DNA of 64,000 bases from NCBI GenBank assembly GCA_020796225.1, contig CM036762.1, positions 53,664,240 to 53,728,239 of the forward strand, given 5' to 3'. Positions 10,455 through 22,400 of this stretch are shown in pieces. This DNA is from Arion vulgaris. Taxonomy: Eukaryota; Mollusca; Gastropoda; Stylommatophora; Arionidae. The notes under the pieces were generated by a model. The model searched no databases, was not told the origin of the DNA, and was given only the letters and a program-made list of their open reading frames with translations. Position numbers and translations under genes: made by a program. Position 1 is the first letter of the stretch; each line of letters starts with the position of its first letter.

Positions 10455-10705
10455 GAGCGTCTGTAGCTCAAGCGGTAGTGAGCTCGATCACAGACCCAAG
10501 CGTACCTGGTTCAAACCCCACGGTGGGCAAGTTTGGAAGCAAATTCGTTTCCGTGGATTTTTACAAAAGGTAAAAATATACCTCACCGTACCAGAAAGCA
10601 ATGGCAAACTACTGAACGTATAAGTGATGCCTAGAAAATCAACGACTCGTTTACTGTGGTTGATGGCTACATCCTTTGGGATATGCCACGATTTTCATTA
10701 CCCTT
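10455..10705 (+). repeat. tRNA-headed SINE F
   Basis: The head GCGTCTGTAGCTCAAGCGGTA has an A-box (TAGCTCAAGCGG) and, about 50 nt on, a B-box (GGTTCAAACCCC), as in tRNA genes. The body is the sequence shared with 3,740-3,880. It does not fold as an intact tRNA by eye. Confidence 0.65.
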
Positions 10706-10854
10706 AGACAAACTTCCCTTCCGGGTTGTTGAGCGTCATCTGTCCAGTCTTTCTTTGGACTACTTGGTTTGCCTCCGTCCAGTTTTGTGTACGGTTTGCT
10801 CCACTAGCCTTTGATTGTCTCCAATCAAACTACAAGGCAGTAATAAACATACAA

Positions 10855-11037
10855 TCTCAGTCCTTCTATTCTGCACAGTAACCTGTTGATGAATGTTTGC
10901 AATTTATTTGTTATTGTTTAGTCGTTCCGCATATTTCTGACCCACACAGTAGAACTGCTTAAACATTGGAGTTGAATATCCTAATTTTTCTTCTAGATCT
11001 GATTTCTTTATACTACCACATATTCCCAAATGCAATT
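10855..11037 (-). pseudogene. LINE RT fragment
   Basis: Matches 14,960-15,110 (CCTCTATTCTGCGCAG, GTTGATGAATGTTTGCAATT, CAGCAGAACTGCTT). On the minus strand these encode a decayed SAVW...FINLCLRRIEGLRW segment. SINE A at 11,038 is inserted into this fragment. Confidence 0.5.
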
Positions 11038-11291
11038 CTCCTCCTTCTTCTTTGCGTTCGTTCTTTACGACCAATTGTAATCACTCTTTGTGATATGTTT
11101 GATCTTGCCAAGAACGTGTATACGTTGTACATTGGTTTGGTAGGCCCCTAAACACATAGACTTCTACACGTTTAGGACACATGCATCCGATTTCAGCCAA
11201 ACCTTCTTAGTCGCCTCTTACGACATGCGTGGCAGGTAACAGTGGTTCTATTCTTTACATCCCAAATTTGGGCCCGGTAACCACTCGGGCA
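11038..11291 (-). repeat. SINE A, full-length, with exact TSD
   Basis: Exact 12-bp target-site duplication CCAAATGCAATT at 11,026-11,037 and 11,292-11,303. Minus-strand head is GCCCGAGTGGTTACCGGGCC and the tail runs GAACGCAAAGAAGAAGG. It is inserted in a LINE fragment. Confidence 0.9.
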
Positions 11292-11394
11292 CCAAATGCA
11301 ATTAGAACTGCTCTTGTCTTCTGTATTCTTATTTTGACATCTCTATATATTTATGTCTACATCTTGAAGTGGGGTTTCACAAAACAATAAAGTA

Positions 11395-11535
11395 ATGTAG
11401 TTTTACAAAATCAATGACAATATACAGCAACGTTTCGACCAAAAGCCTTTATCAAGCAAAGGATACAACAGAAGTGACAAATTTTACTTCTTTCACAGCA
11501 CACTACATATAGAATACAACAATAAAATCCTAACG
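11395..11535 (-). repeat. Penelope-like element terminal fragment
   Basis: The minus strand reads CTTGATAAAGGCTTTTGGTC then GAAACGTTGCTGTATATTG and TTTTGTAAAACTACA. This equals the 3' flank of the Penelope-like element at 41.75-41.9 kb and a third copy at 50.5 kb. Confidence 0.65.
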
Positions 11536-11851
11536 GCCTAAAATGAAAATCTGTGACTAAAAAGAAATAACGAAATAAATACAAAAAAACTAAAACTGGA
11601 GTTTCACTAAAGAAGATCGGGTTGTCGTTTGATTGGTTAATTCTCATGACCTTTGTCCTTCCTCTATGAACGTTTAGCCAGCTATATTGTTGTGGCCTCT
11701 GGTCAAATGTGTTTAGTTTATCCTGCATCTGGTTATGTACATGAGATAGGAGAGCTATATCATCAGCAAAGTCCAGTTCATCTAGCTGCTCTGTCAGAGG
11801 CCATTTCTGGTTGTTGTTACTGTTACCGTCTTAATTTAGTTTATAGTCAGT

Positions 11852-12460
11852 AAGAGCATCTTCTTCTTCGACGAACGCTCCATATCAACCACTTGATTAA
11901 CCACTCTTTGTGATTTGTATGTGATCTGAGCATAAGAGGGTGTTTACGGTAATGAGAGAGCGGACAGGCTTGCATCAACAGCATCGATTGTTGGGGAGTT
12001 GAAGATGGATAAGGGGATATTCTTCGGTCTCTTCGCGACTGCCTGTTGGATGAGGACACTAAAATCGATGTTGAATTGATCAAGCGATTTAAGCAGTTTG
12101 GAGTTACCCGTTGTTCAAGTCGAACTGGATGTCTGAGAGGCAGAGTGAGAGGTGTGTTTAATCAGCGATCCACATGAACCATCAGTATGTATACTCTTCG
12201 ATATCTGCTGGGGAGACTGAGCACCTATGGGTCTGCCCGGAGTTCAATGACGTCAGTTTAGTAACCAATAACTGAGCATAAGAGCGATTGTTCATTGTGC
12301 CAATTATGCGCCTTCATGTACATCCGATTTCCCGATGCTGTTTATTTACTAGGTAGCTTCCTATACCCCTCAGTTGTCTTTTACGACGTGCCTTGTATGT
12401 CGCAATGTTGTTAATCTTTGCTTCTCTTGCGATCCCTGGCAACACACGGTGGTCAGTATG
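11852..12460 (-). repeat. SINE B split by family G
   Basis: SINE B sequence occupies 11,852-11,938 and resumes at 12,272. The 13 bp CTGAGCATAAGAG appears at 11,926-11,938 and 12,272-12,284, marking the insertion of the 333-bp family G element between them. Confidence 0.85.
11939..12271 (+). mobile_element. Family G retrotransposed repeat with 13-bp TSD
   Basis: A 333-bp non-coding unit, flanked by an exact 13-bp duplication, inside SINE B. It ends TTTAGTAACCAATAA. A long TSD of this size fits target-primed reverse transcription. I see no tRNA-like head, so its origin is open. Confidence 0.8.
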
Positions 12461-12529
12461 AACAGCAAAGGTGATAAAAGACACCCGTGTCGTACTCCTG
12501 TTTCTAATCCAAAAGTGTCTGGTAATCAA

Positions 12530-12640
12530 ATCCATCTATCCATCCACATATCTTATCTCTCTATTATATTTATCCATCCATCCATCTACATATCTTATCT
12601 CTCTATTATATTTATCCATCCATCCATCTATATATATCAA
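12530..12640. repeat. Short tandem repeat (two ~50-bp units plus CATC repeats)
   Basis: The block ACATATCTTATCTCTCTATT..ATTTATCCATC is present twice, bordered by (CATC)n. Confidence 0.8.
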
Positions 12641-13303
12641 CTTCGTGTCCCGTCTGTCATGCTTCTACAAAAGATTTCCATTGTTGCCGTTCTGCCGACT
12701 TTCTATTAATAAACAAATGTATAGACACCATTAAAGAAATCAGACACCATCGATCGGCTTATGTCATCAGGAACTTAAAACGACATCAGTTGCTGTACCA
12801 GAAAAAGAAAAGCGTAATAGAACGTTACTTTAGTACACACCAAGTCTGCTAAGATTGTCTACACAGTGGTTCTCAACTTTTTTCAACTGGCACCCCTTTG
12901 GAGATGAGGGTAGACATCCCCATCCCCGAATTAACTTATTAATTATTTTTTTTTACAAGAAAGTAAACTATTGGGATGTAAAACTGTACAAAATTTATAA
13001 ATTGCTAGCAACGAACCGCATCACATGGAGATCTAAAACCTCTGCCCTATGTGCCGCCTTTGGCACGAAAGGAACAAACTAACCAAATTTTTTTTTTAAA
13101 CACGAAAAATAATTTTTCTCACTCTGAAGAGCGTTAAAACAACACTGTCACATAAATACAATAACAGTGAGAAATGTAAACATTAAAAAAAATGTTTACA
13201 AGAAATTTGAGAAAAATGAGTCAAAATCAATGATGTCCTTGGCTATTTTAAAAGAAAGTTTGAACTGGAAAAGTTAGTATAAAAAAGTATTAATACAATA
13301 CAT

Positions 13304-13469
13304 CAGTGGCGGCTCGTCATTAAGGGCCAGTGGGGCCGGGTCCCACCAAAAGTAAGGTGTAACGTGTATTTATTATTTTGTACATTAAAATATAAATTAA
13401 CCAAAACCATGACTTTTCCGAAAATTTATGTCTGGCCCCACCAACAAAAATGATCACGAGCCGCCACTG
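13304..13469 (+). mobile_element. hAT-type MITE, 166 bp
   Basis: Same family as 6,078. Exact 8-bp TSD CAATACAT at 13,296-13,303 and 13,470-13,477. Ends CAGTGGCGGCTCGTCATT and ATCACGAGCCGCCACTG. Confidence 0.93.
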
Positions 13470-13477
13470 CAATACAT

Positions 13478-14340
13478 TGTCATAACGTTTCACGCCTCCT
13501 CTGATAATGCCTCATGTCTGCCCAGTTGAGAACCACTGGTCTATTAAAATAATTATTGACTTCATTGCACTGAGTTTTCTATCCCATATGGCTCGGTCCG
13601 TCTTCGCAGAAATGGCAAGCCACCTGCCGAAAGTATTGCACTAAGAATGAACTCCCGCAACAAGGCTAGGAATCTATGGGGGAAATGCGCTCGTGAACAG
13701 AACGGCGTGGTCCAGATTTATACACACGACACTCGGAAGGCAACGGTTTAACCAGAGACCCAGGACTAACAATCAGAGACTGTTAGGATTGTATACCTAC
13801 CAAGATTGTACCACATTGTCTATTATCTGTAGCACAAGTTTTGATAACGTCATCAGTTCAAGTGGGACAGGTCACTGTCAAAACAATAACCGGATTCAAC
13901 CAGATTTTAGCACCAGGGGACATATTTGTACCTACAGTCAGACCAAATAATATAACTGTCCACAAACAGGGACATAAATACGTTTCTATATCTATAGTTT
14001 TCTGTTGGCACTAAAGTGAAGGATAGGCGGGTCTCAGACACTGGAACGAGTTCGAGAATTAGGCGTTAAGTTTGGACATGCCAGACAGTGTCGTCTTCGT
14101 GGTAGAGAGAGAAGATCTAGTAATCAACTTCTCATGGGTACTGTGAGCAAATGGACTTTGGGATGGCTGCTGCAACGGAGGACAGAGCACGAATGGGAAT
14201 GCCCAATGTGCCATGACGTCGATCGCATAACATAACAGTGAAGGACAGATTTTATTTTACTGTTTAGCTAACAACTGGATACTCTGCAAGGGGTTAATTC
14301 TTATTCTTGCTGTCATACACCTTCTCTTTCTCTCACTCTC
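13478..14340. other. Unassigned intergenic DNA
   Basis: I see no supported gene. The plus strand near 14,030-14,220 reads QTLERVRELGVKFGHA-like text with GWLLQRRTEHEWECP and may be a decayed transposon ORF, but it is too short to name. Confidence 0.3.
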
Positions 14341-14507
14341 TCCGCCTTTTTTAACCCGGAATGGGGCACCTCAACCAACTCATGCCAAGTCTTCCTATCT
14401 CTAGCTATCTCCTGCAGCTCTTCTTTATATTGCTGATCTCTGCCTCCAAGTATTTCTCAGCCTCCCCTTCTTTCACTGTCCCTGTGTATCCTTGTAAGTG
14501 CAAAGTG

Positions 14508-14870
14508 CAGTGGCGGCTCGTCATTAAGGGTCAGTGGGGCCGGGCCCCACCACAAATAATGTGTAACGTGTATTAATTATTTTATAAATTATTTGTTCAG
14601 AATTGTTTGTCAATATACGCTTTACTTGAATATATAGGTACCAGCTCGTCAACTTGTCTAAACTTACATTGTCGCACACAGATGTAGGTACCAGCTCGTC
14701 AACTTGTCTAAACTTACATTGTCGCATACAGATGTATATAGATGGAAAGAGCGATTAACTTCACAGAATAGATAAATAATAGTAACTACTAAAATATAAC
14801 CTAACCCAAAACCATGATTTTTCCAATTATTTTTGTCTGGCCCTACCAATAAAAAACATGATCCACACTG
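14508..14870 (+). mobile_element. hAT-type MITE enlarged by an internal duplication
   Basis: Exact 8-bp TSD GCAAAGTG at 14,500-14,507 and 14,871-14,878. The left end is CAGTGGCGGCTCGTC; the right end has decayed to ATCCACACTG. It is about 200 bp longer than its relatives. The extra part includes two copies of a roughly 51-bp block (TAGGTACCAGCTCGTCAACT...) at about 14,634 and 14,685. Confidence 0.9.
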
Positions 14871-14879
14871 GCAAAGTGT

Positions 14880-15115
14880 ATCCTATCCAGCTTATTTTTT
14901 TAACATCTTGGTTCCCTGGAATCTGTCTTGTTCTCTCCATATGTTCCTCATTTGTGACTCTATCATACCATCTCAGTCCCTCTATTCTGCGCAGACACAA
15001 GTTGATGAATGTTTGCAATTTATGCATTATTATTTTAGTTATTCTCCATGTTTATGATCCATACAGCAGAACTGCTTTAACATTAGAGTTAAATATCTGA
15101 ATTATTGTTCTACAT
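14880..15115 (-). pseudogene. LINE RT fragment
   Basis: The minus strand reads INLCLRRIEGLRWYDRVTNE, the post-thumb segment of APE LINEs. It is truncated on both sides. Confidence 0.5.
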
Positions 15116-15990
15116 ACCCTCTGATATAACATTTTAAAAAATACTTTCTTAGGTTAAAAGTAGCGTGCCTCGACTTAAAGAGGATTTAATCCCTACATAA
15201 CAAACAATTGCATCGGGCAAAAATTTAACCAAAACTTGAATTCTCTGCAAGAAGTTAATTCTTTAAAACAAATGTTTGTTCACCTACGCTCTCTGATATA
15301 ACCCAAAAAGGCTTATATGTAGGTTGAAAAGAGTGTGTCTTGGCTTAAATAACGTACACAGCAAACAATTGCATCAGGTTTCCCCATATAGAAGGGTCAC
15401 TTTCCGCAGAAATTGCACCTCACCAACCGAGAGTATTGTCCAAAGCATGAACTCTGTAGCTCCAGCAATAATCCTAAGAGACTCAAGGAAAAATGCACAC
15501 GCGAACTGAATGAGGAGTTCTGGATTTGAACTTGACCTTCAGAACGCAATGCAAACTGTTTAAGTACTTCTTCAGAGACCACCTGTTCATTGAGAGTGTT
15601 GGTGTGGTTAAATTCTCAATCTGATGCAGACAAGTTGTTGGAGCTGCGATGGACAACCTATGCCAAACAATTTTTACAGGCCTCTGAGGTGTGTTGAACA
15701 TTACTATAATCTTCAATGTGTATTCTGTGCTTAGCTCTGCATCCAGTAGTGTTGGGGGTCGGCTAGTTTCTCTTGGAGCAAGCAAAATTTAATAATATCC
15801 TGGCGTCACAAGTAGAACACACAAGCCAACCCCACCTCCAAGTGCTGTAGACTAAAAAGCTTTGACGACGATGTTCAAGGCTAATGGGGGAACTGACTCG
15901 TGGTTGTGACCACCATGCGTGGAGATCCTAAAACTGTGCAAAATAAAATGATTGGACTACAGTAGGCCCTGATCTTTTACTTGGGAATCT
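15116..15990. other. Unassigned, partly repeat-like DNA
   Basis: Local repeats (CTCTGATATAAC, ACAAACAATTGCATC at two spacings) suggest a decayed duplication around 15,120-15,380. No coding frame is credible. Confidence 0.3.
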
Positions 15991-16309
15991 AAATTACAAG
16001 TGCATCTGAAGTTGGAGTAAAGTTTGCCTGAATGGTCAGGAACACTGGTGATTGATAAGGAAAGCTAGCCTTCATGCAAAAATCAGTAAGAGGTACCATG
16101 ATAATGCCAGAATTCCTAGCGAGTGAATGAAAAAAGAAAGTTACTAATAATGCAAATGATTTTTTTAAAAAGAGACAATAAGTATAAAAATAAAAATAAA
16201 CAAACAAAATATCAATCAATCAAGTGCCATGCCTGCCGGCGTAGGCGATCATGTCTCCCACAACTCTCTTTGCTTGGTGCATGTAATCAGTTCTGACGTC
16301 AATATTTTG

Positions 16310-16510
16310 TCAAACCATGCTGTCAGGCCATCCAACATCTTCTCCCTGTCTTCCACGATCTCTCCTTTCCTGAATTTTACCCGTTGTCACCAAATGTTCT
16401 AAACCTCCTTTTCGCATTTTATGCCCGAAGAACCTTGACTGTCTGATTCTTATTCTTTTGATAAGGTTTCTTTGTGTGCAGGCCTGATAACATTCTCCAC
16501 ATAACAACAA
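16310..16510 (-). pseudogene. LINE RT C-terminal fragment
   Basis: It reads LIKRIRIRQSRFFGHKMRK, GGLEHLVTTGKIQERRDRGR. The plus-strand relative at 40,400-40,560 reads RQSTFLGHVMRKEGLEHI. Both are remnants of one LINE family. Confidence 0.6.
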
Positions 16511-16904
16511 ACAAAATATAGAAACTTAAATCTGCTTGTGAATGTAATGAAATAAAATTTCCCAGACTTTTCAGACCTTAGGTTATGAAGTCACATCACA
16601 CACTATATAATTAATAATGGAAGTCATTATTATATAAGTGAAGATACCAACACAATGCAGATGAATTAGCAGAGAACTGTGAAAATTTAATTTTAAAAAA
16701 AAAGTTACGACAATATAATTTATATTTGAATAATATAAATAAAAATACACCATAAGTTATGAACATGCTGATATTATTAAATCTTTACAGTTTAATAAGA
16801 CCAGGGATTCTCAAGTTGCTTTCACAGCTGAACATTTATGTATAAGTATAAATTACCAGCAAAATGGTAATTTCATAGAATATATAGCTGGAGTAGTAGT
16901 TACT

Positions 16905-17812
16905 TCACTGTACAAGATCTTAGCATGTGATGGGAAGTCATTGTACAAGATCTTAGCATGTGATAAGATGTCACTGTACAAGGTCTTAGCATGTGATGGG
17001 AAGGTCACTGTACAAGATCTTAGCATGTGATGGGAAGTCATTGTACAAGGTCTTAGCATGTGATGGGAAGGTCACTGTACAAGGTCTTAGCATGTGATGG
17101 GAAGTCATTGTACAAGATCTTAGCATGTGATGGGAAGGTCACTGTACAAGCTCTTAGCATGTGATGGGAAGGTCACTGTACAAGGTCTTAGCATGTGATG
17201 GGAAGTCATTGTACAAGGTCTTAGCATGTGATGGGAAGTCATTGTACAAGATCTTAGCATGTGATGGGAAGTCATTGTACAAGATCTTAGCATGTGATAG
17301 GATGTCACTGTACAAGGTCTTAGCATGTGATGGGAAGGTCACTGTACAAGATCTTAGCATGTGATGGGAAGTCATTGTACAAGGTCTTAGCATGTGATGG
17401 GAAGGTCACTGTACAAGGTCTTAGCATGTGATGGGAAGGTCACTGTACAAGGTCTTAGCATGTGATGGGAAGTCATTGTACAAGATCTTAGCATGTGATG
17501 GGAAGTCATTGTACAAGGTCTTAGTATGTGATGGGAAGTCATTGTACAAGGTCTTAGCATGTGATGGGAAGGTTACCGTATAAGGTCTTAGCATGTGATG
17601 GGAAGGTCACTGTACAAGGTCTTAGCATGTGATGGGAAGGTCACTGTACAAGGTCTTAGCATGTGATGGGAAGGTCACTGTACAAGCTCTTAGCATGTGA
17701 TAGGATGTCACTGTACAAGGTCTTAGCATGTGATGAGAAGGTCAATGTACAAGGTCTTAGCATGTGATGGGAAGGTTACCATACAAAGTCTTAGCATGTG
17801 AAGGGGAGGTCA
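16905..17812. repeat. 33/34-bp minisatellite, about 26 copies
   Basis: The unit GTACAAGGTCTTAGCATGTG plus ATGGGAAGGTCACT is 33 or 34 bp, depending on one extra G. Because unit length varies, the short frames of MLRPCTMTSHH type on the minus strand are not genes. It lies about 1.6 kb beyond the end of gene 1. Confidence 0.92.
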
Positions 17813-18170
17813 TAATTTATATTACTCTACAACTTTCCTTCCTTAAATTAAAGTGGGACAGGTACCCAGTTTCAGGTGGATCAAATGGAGCATTTCTTAA
17901 CCTTGAAGCTGTCACAGTCTCATTTGAATGAAAAGCCAGCTTTGTGATCGCTCAAAATTACAAGAATTATGGGCAAGCTCCTAGGCTAAAAAGGCATGTG
18001 AAGGGAAGTTTGTCTACGGCTTGCTCGAACAGCGATGGTTCATTGGTGATTAGGAAAGCAAGACTTCATGCAAAAATCAGTCAGATGTATCATATCATGT
18101 GCCACGACTATGCCTTAATTAATAGAGGGGCAAACAAAAAATAAAATCTGTAATATCTCTTGTAATCGCC

Positions 18171-18470
18171 TGAGTGGTTACCGGGGTCCAAATTGGGATG
18201 TAAAGAATAAAACCACTGTTACCTGCCACGCATGTCGTAAGAGGCAACGAAGGAGGTTGAGGTGTGGGACTAGCTACCCCACCCCGTAGAAAACACTAGA
18301 TGGCTACAGAAACCACAACCAGGAAAATTCATAGTTTGCCACCCGAGGAAGAAGAAGGACCGCACAAGGAGGACAAGAAAATGGGGAGAGAGTGGAGAGA
18401 TCTAGTAAAGATGGCCTTGGATAGGCGACCTTGAAAGGCCTTGGTTGGACCTATGCTTCCTAGGGGCGAA
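18171..18470 (+). repeat. SINE A head joined to a LINE-like tail
   Basis: It starts CGCCTGAGTGGTTACCGGGG and has the GCATGTCGTAAGAGGC block, but then continues as a LINE C-terminus-like sequence (RTRRTRKWGE, RWPWIGDLERPW) and ends GGGCGAAGAAGAAGCAG. The head is that of SINE A; the body is not. Confidence 0.55.
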
Positions 18471-18659
18471 GAAGAAGCAGAATACATGGACTATACAATA
18501 CATGCTTATTGTAAAAGTAAAGAAAAAAGTAAAGGAACCCTTTCATACCTTGTGGTATATAGGTCAATACAGTGTTTGGCCTGTATTTTTCATTGACCGT
18601 CGGCACACGATGGGTGATGTGGTCAGCATCACGCCGGCCGCCTTTACTTTCCCAGAGCA

Positions 18660-18800
18660 TGTCTGGTACCCAGTTGAGGCTGGGTCGACCTGAGAGCAGT
18701 CGGGAAAAATTTCATGCACACTGCAGGAGTTGAACCCTGACCACCAGCCTTGAGAAGCGAGTTCACTAACAACTATGCTACCGCGGCTCTCTATGCTTAT
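18660..18800 (-). repeat. tRNA-like SINE fragment
   Basis: The minus strand reads GAGCCGCGGTAGCATAGTTG with B-box GGGTTCAACTCC about 50 nt on. The same head occurs on the plus strand at 31,070-31,135 (GCAGTAGCGTAGTTGTTAGT, GGGTTCAATTCC). Confidence 0.55.
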
Positions 18801-19079
18801 TGTACAAAACACTAAATGCATTGATGAATGCATAAATGTACGAATGAGTGGGAGAAATAATTAAAAAACAAAACAGAGCTGTTCAATCGAAGTAACTATA
18901 ACAAAAGAAATAAGAACCAAATTATCATCTTGATGGGGGAGTCAAGCATTATATGAACAGGGAAAGATAGGAAAACAGCGAACATATTCTGGATGATATG
19001 AAGCAGATCGTCCAGAAGACAACATGCTAATATGTGTCATGCAGAGTTTATGTTTCAACTGGAATAAAAAAAAAAGCAA

Positions 19080-19255
19080 AAAGACATGAGCGTGTGGAAT
19101 TTAATGACAGCACGGCTAGTGCTGTCGCTGCAAAACTGTTCAGGTTAAAATTGTTCTTTCCCAACAGAAAAAAACTATTGGCCTTACTGGGGATTGAACC
19201 GGTTCTCCGATGGGAGCTGCATTCTAAACCATTCGACCAGACACTCTACTCAACA
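19080..19255 (-). repeat. tRNA-like repeat (family H)
   Basis: The minus strand has TGGTCGAATGGTTTAGAATG and CGGTTCAATCCCC, A- and B-box-like. The adjoining GACATGAGCGTGTGGAATTT segment recurs at 29,740-29,800, so this is a dispersed repeat and not a single tRNA gene. Confidence 0.5.
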
Positions 19256-19409
19256 TGAATAAATGGTAATAAATTAGCTAGCTCAAGTATGTTATAATTA
19301 TTTGCTCCAAGAAACAGCAATATGATAGTCTGTTGTTAGTATCAACCATCTCTTCTATAAAAATTTCCAAGCACAAACTATGAAAGAACTCCATAATAAT
19401 ATCTAGTAT

Positions 19410-22400
19410 TCAGGGAGAAACTATGTGTTGTCGCTTGGCTAGTAACATGGACTTTTGTGGAGACTGAAGTTTACTGTCAACCTCATTTATACTACTAGTC
19501 ATAGATACTAACGGACGATACGGTCGCTGAGGACTGAATTTACCTTGATAGCTTATGCCAAAGGCTGTGTCTCTTGGTTTGTTTACAACAGTGTTTGTAT
19601 TCATGTCAAGTTGGCAGAAGAACTTTTTCGCTCTGCAACAGTTGAACTTTTTCCAGAATTAGCAAGAATGGAACTTTTTCTAGTGGTCTGTCGAGATTTA
19701 GGCCCATCTTTCGAGTGAGAGGTCAGTTTACTGGAATCTACACAAGGTATGTTTTGCATAGAATCTTGCATTATGACATTCAAATCTTGCCTTCCAGACT
19801 TTTCTTGCTCTTGAGACTCGATGCACTTACTTTGTTCATTAGATTTTCTTGCCCTAGATTTATACTTTCCATTAGAGATTCTTCGAGTAGATTTTTCTTT
19901 TCCCGTAGATATTCTTCCACTGCTTTTCTTATTTTCATTGGAGATTTTACTAGATGTTGTCAAAGTAGACTGTTCTCTTGCTAAAGAACTACGTCGTTTT
20001 GATATTGTCTTGTTGACAAGGATATTTGTTGGATATAGTTTTTGATTTGCAAGCAACGAGGCCTTGGAAGGCTTTGGCAAAATAGGTGGCTTTGCTTTAG
20101 CTGGAATGGCTGCAGATATCTTATCTGTAGAGTTAATATATGCTTGATCTGTTTTATAGCTAGATTCATATGTCTTTAGTGGCATACTGTTTTTGCTGAG
20201 AGTTTCATTTGAACTCTGACAAGGTGTGTCAACAACAATATCTTTTGTTTTCCCACAAGCATTTTGTTTAACATTAGTATCAACAAAAGCAGGTGCTAAA
20301 TGCCCACTAATTTCTTGAGATAAATGGTCCACTTCCAACTCATTTTCGTCTTTTGATGAAGATTTCAGCAAATACCTGTTATGTGCTGAGCGAAATGATT
20401 GTAGACTCTTTCCTTTACTGCTAATTCTTCTTTCCGTTATCCAACCATCATTATCAATAATCTTTGGACTAGCCCGGATACTGGATAGTCTCTTCAGGTC
20501 ACACAGACCTTCATTCTTATCTTCACAAACGTATTTGATACTTTCATGATTGTCTGCACTGGAATAAAGTTGTTTTGATATTCCATCCTGGGAATTGTTG
20601 TCAGGAGAGTCAATTTTCAGGTGTGTAGTTTTGTCAGGTGCGTCAAGTTTCAGAAGTATGGCTTTGTGACACGAGTAAACATTCAGTGATGCTGTTTTGC
20701 CCAGTGAGTCAGATTTGAGTGATGCTGCTTTGCCCAGTGAGTCAGATTTGAGTGATGCTGCTTTGCCAGGTGAGTCAGATTTGAGTGATGCTGTTTTGCC
20801 CGGTGAGTCAGATTTGAGTGATGCTGTTTTGCCCGGTGAGTCAGATTTGAGTGATGCTGCTTTGCTCGGTAAGTCAGATTTGAGTGATGCTGTTTTGCCC
20901 AGTGAGTCAGATTTGAGTGATGCTGTTTTGCCCAGTGAGTCAGATTTGAGTGATGCTGCTTTGCCAGGTGAGTCAGATTTGAGTGATGCTGTTTTGCCCG
21001 GTGAGTCAGATTTGAGTGATGCTGTTTTGCCCGGTGAGTCAGATTTGAGTGATGCTGCTTTGCTCGGTAAGTCAGATTTGAGTGATGCTGTTTTGCCCAG
21101 TGAGTCAGATTTGAGTGATGCTGTTTTGCCCGGTGAGTCAGATTTGAGTGATGCTGCTTTGCCCGGTGAGTCAGATTTGGGTGATGCTGCTTTGCCTGGT
21201 GAGTCAGATTTGAGTGATGCTGCTTTGCCCGGTGAGTCAGATTTGAGTGATGCTGCTTTGCCCGGTGAGTCAGATTTAAGTGATGCTGCTTTGCCCGGTG
21301 AGTCAGATTTGAGTGATGCTGTTTTGTCCAGTGAGTCAGATTTGAGTGATGCTGCTTTGCCCAGTGAGTCAGATTTGAGTGATGCTGTTTTGCCCAGTAA
21401 GTCAGATTTGAGTGATGCTGCTTTGCCCGGTGAGTCAGATTTGAGTGATGCTGCTTTGCCCGGTGAGTCAGATTTCAATGGTGCTGCTTTGCCACATGAG
21501 TCAACTTTCAGTGGTGTTTTTTTGCCAGATGACACAACTTTCAGTGATGTTGCTTTGTGCAATGAGTCAACTTTCAGTGATGTTGCTTTGTGCAATGAGT
21601 CAACTTTCAATGGTGCTGTTGTGTGCAATGAGTCAACTTTCAATGGTGTTGCTGCATAACAAGTCTGTCTATCCTCTAATATTTTGGTACTTGAATTATC
21701 ATAAAAGCATTCAATATTACTATTACAACTACTGGTAATAACATTTATATTGGAGATTTTATTCTGACTAGATATTTTTATTGATTTATTTTTATATTCG
21801 GATGCAAGGTCAATGACTGGCAGATGAAAGCTCTGCATCGTCTTTGTTCCCCTCTCATGATATCGGTCCATCTCATATCCTGAAGATAAACTATTCAGAG
21901 TTTTATTAGTTAATTCGTCGCTAGATATTGAGTTAGATTTTTCCTTGTTCACTTGTGCTGAGTAATATACTTGTGTTTTATTTGTACTTTGTATTGTACT
22001 TTCTTCTACGCTTTCTAATGAACTTTCTTTCATAAAATTATGAGAAGTACAAGGTTGATCCATGTTAGCAAGTATGGGTGAAGTGTGATGAGAATCTGAA
22101 ACAGTTTCTTTTGACAGAAATACTTCACTAGAGGAGGTTATAGAAGGTCTCATTGTACAGTTAACAGTTTCTTTGGTTTTGCTGCCTGGTGAAGTTTCTA
22201 GAAGAGTTATTTCAAAGTCTTCACTTTCTTGAGGCAGTTTTTGACTTGGAAAATATGTATCTGATGAGTTTGATAAGCAGGATGTTTTTTCGTTTAGTAT
22301 TTCTGAAGTGTTGGATAGTGGAGCTACGCACAAAACCTCATCGCTGCTTAAACAATCATCACTTTCACTTAACTCTTGGGCACAGATTGTTGCTGCTTTT

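Noticed and set aside
16853..17393. Small repeat proteins of MLRPCTMTSHH type
   Set aside because: Unit length alternates between 33 and 34 bp, so no frame is stable along the array.
19188..19250. A genuine tRNA gene on the minus strand
   Set aside because: It has A- and B-box-like words, but the flanking sequence is repeated at 29.7 kb and the arms do not pair well by eye; more likely a SINE head.
20697..21659. 320-residue plus-strand frame of ESDLSDAALPG repeats
   Set aside because: It is antisense to the gene 1 array; a stop-free 33-bp unit opens several frames. The minus frame continues into non-repetitive coding sequence, the plus one does not.
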